A stretch of DNA of 64,000 bases, from contig CP136062.1 in NCBI GenBank assembly GCA_032622095.1, positions 53,673,849 through 53,737,848 of the forward strand, in the 5' to 3' direction. A model generated the notes under the pieces. That model was not told the origin of the DNA, did no database searches, and worked only from the letters and a program-made list of their open reading frames with translations. Below, piece after piece: positions 63,101 to 64,000 of the stretch (the stretch's first letter is position 1; each line of letters opens with the position of its first letter). This DNA comes from Siphonodentalium dalli (taxonomy: Eukaryota > Mollusca > Scaphopoda > Gadilida > Siphonodentaliidae). Made by a program: the position numbers and the translations under genes.

Positions 63101-64000
63101 ACCTCCTGCACCAGACACTATAGTTACCGGCGATCGGAATACTTGTGAAACCTCCTGCACCAGACACTATACTTACCGGCGATCGGAATACTTGTGAAAC
63201 CTCCTGCACCGGACTCTATACTTACCGGCGATCAGAATACTGGTGAAACCTCCTGCACCAGACACTATACTTACCGGCGATCGGAATTACATGTTAAACC
63301 TCCTGCACCGGACACTATACTTACCGGCGATCGGAATACTTGTGAAACCTCCTGCACCAGACACTGTTTACCGGCGATAGGAATTACTTGTGAAACCTCC
63401 TGCACCGGACACTATACTTACCGGCGATCGGAATACTGGTGAAACCTCCTGCACCGGACACTATTTACCGGCGATCGGAATTACTTTTGAAACCTCCTAT
63501 ACCGGACACTATACTTACCGGCGATCGGAATACTGGTGAAACCACCTGCACCGGACACTATACATACCGGCGATCGGAATTACTGGTGAAACCTCCTACA
63601 CCGGACACTATACTTACCGGCGATAGGAATTACTTGTGAAACCTCCTGCACCAGACACTATACTTACCGGCGAACTGAATACTGGTGAAACCTCCTGCAC
63701 CAGACACTATACTTACCGGCGAACTGACTACTGGTGAAACCTCCTTCACCGGACACTATACTTACCGGCGATCGGAATGCTGGTGAAACCTCCAGTACCG
63801 GAAACTATACATACCGGCGATCGGAATACTGGTGAAACCTCCTGCACCGGACACTACACATACCGCCGATCGGAATACTGGTGAAACCTCCTGTACCGGA
63901 CACTATACTTACCGGCGATCGGAATTACTTGTGAAACCTCCTGCACCAGACACTATACTTACCGACGAACTGAATACTGGTGAAACCTCCTGCACAAGAC
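54190..64000. repeat. 1.82-2.41 kb higher-order repeat, five copies, running off the window
   Basis: The marker CACTATAGTTACCGGCGATC with CCTGCAGCGGACACTATAC starts copies near 54,486, 56,353, 58,171, 60,584 and 62,997; the spacings are 1,867, 1,818, 2,413 and 2,413 bp. The two longer copies have in addition the 99-bp-dimer segment that is also found at 47,250. Within-copy order of monomer variants is conserved throughout. Confidence 0.9.

Larger units (their letters stand above)
24296..64000. repeat. Giant 49-bp satellite array, continuing past the window end
   Basis: Head-to-tail monomers fill 39.7 kb without interruption, all in one orientation, about 800 by length. A canonical monomer is 30,181-30,229: it opens GGAATACTGGTGAAACC, continues CTGCACCGGACACTATAC and ends TTACCGGCGATC. 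Length variants are 50 bp (GGAATTACTGG or GGAATTACTTG, one extra T), 48 bp (CACCGATACTATAC) and 47 bp (CACTATTTACCGG). The monomer is about 53% GC with four CpGs, against AT-rich flanks. It contains two CCGG sites and a palindromic CGATCG. Most monomers keep ATACTTACC. There is no CENP-B-box-like motif and no telomere-like motif. Confidence 0.97.

Noticed and set aside
25372-63639. Scores of 60-165-codon ORFs (KPPAPDTILTGDRN... and FTSIPIAGKYSV... types) as repetitive proteins
   Set aside because: They are frames of the 49/50-bp repeat on both strands. The ones inspected start at GTG, they end whenever the monomer register changes, and overlapping frames are equally open.
24296-64000. CRISPR array
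   Set aside because: The repeats are directly adjacent with no unique spacers, and the context is eukaryotic. It is a tandem satellite.
24296-64000. Telomeric or subtelomeric repeat
   Set aside because: No TTAGGG-type units. The monomer is 49 bp and unrelated.

Overview
The window looks like nuclear DNA of a bivalve or another mollusc. The pointers are a tRNA-derived SINE, a tandem-core element resembling the bivalve 'pearl' (Helentron-derived) family, AT-rich flanks with sparse exons, and a very large tandem array. None of the organisation expected of bacteria or phages (dense ORFs, operons, ribosome-binding sites) is visible. The organism assignment is inference.

Layout: (1) 1-13.65 kb is AT-rich intergenic or intronic DNA holding dispersed repeats: a degenerate 16-bp repeat, two SINE copies tail to tail, three copies of one inverted-repeat element (TIR GGGTGGATACACACATGCAT; one copy with a clean TAA target duplication, Harbinger-like), a pearl-like element nested in one of those copies, and several fold-backs. 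A weak candidate first exon with a signal-peptide-like start is on the minus strand near 8.8 kb. (2) 13,658-20,381 is one decayed DNA transposon of about 6.7 kb. It has about 650-bp terminal inverted repeats, a possible 3-bp GTA target duplication and a broken minus-strand gene whose C-terminal third carries an XPG/FEN1-like pattern (EADTR, SDT, GCDYT). I consider it Academ-like, without proof. (3) 20.4-24.3 kb is unique-looking AT-rich DNA containing one convincing host exon, the last exon of an SLC16/monocarboxylate-transporter-like gene (minus strand, 21,456-21,248). (4) 24,296 to the window end (39.7 kb, roughly 800 units) is an uninterrupted head-to-tail satellite with a 49-bp monomer and 50-, 48- and 47-bp variants. 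It is arranged in nested higher-order repeats: 883 bp, 4.76/4.86 kb, 1.86 kb, and 1.82-2.41 kb.

The most interesting signal is in the satellite. Most monomers carry ATACTTACC, identical to the first nine nucleotides of U1 snRNA. Read on the minus strand, the array therefore presents hundreds of near-perfect 5' splice-site sequences (G|GTAAGTAT). The transporter-like exon next to the array reads in the same orientation and its upstream exons were not found in this window, so the array could lie inside that gene's intron. The many short ORFs across the array are explained by monomer length (49+50 = 99 bp keeps a frame open) and the ones I checked start at GTG, so I do not call them genes.
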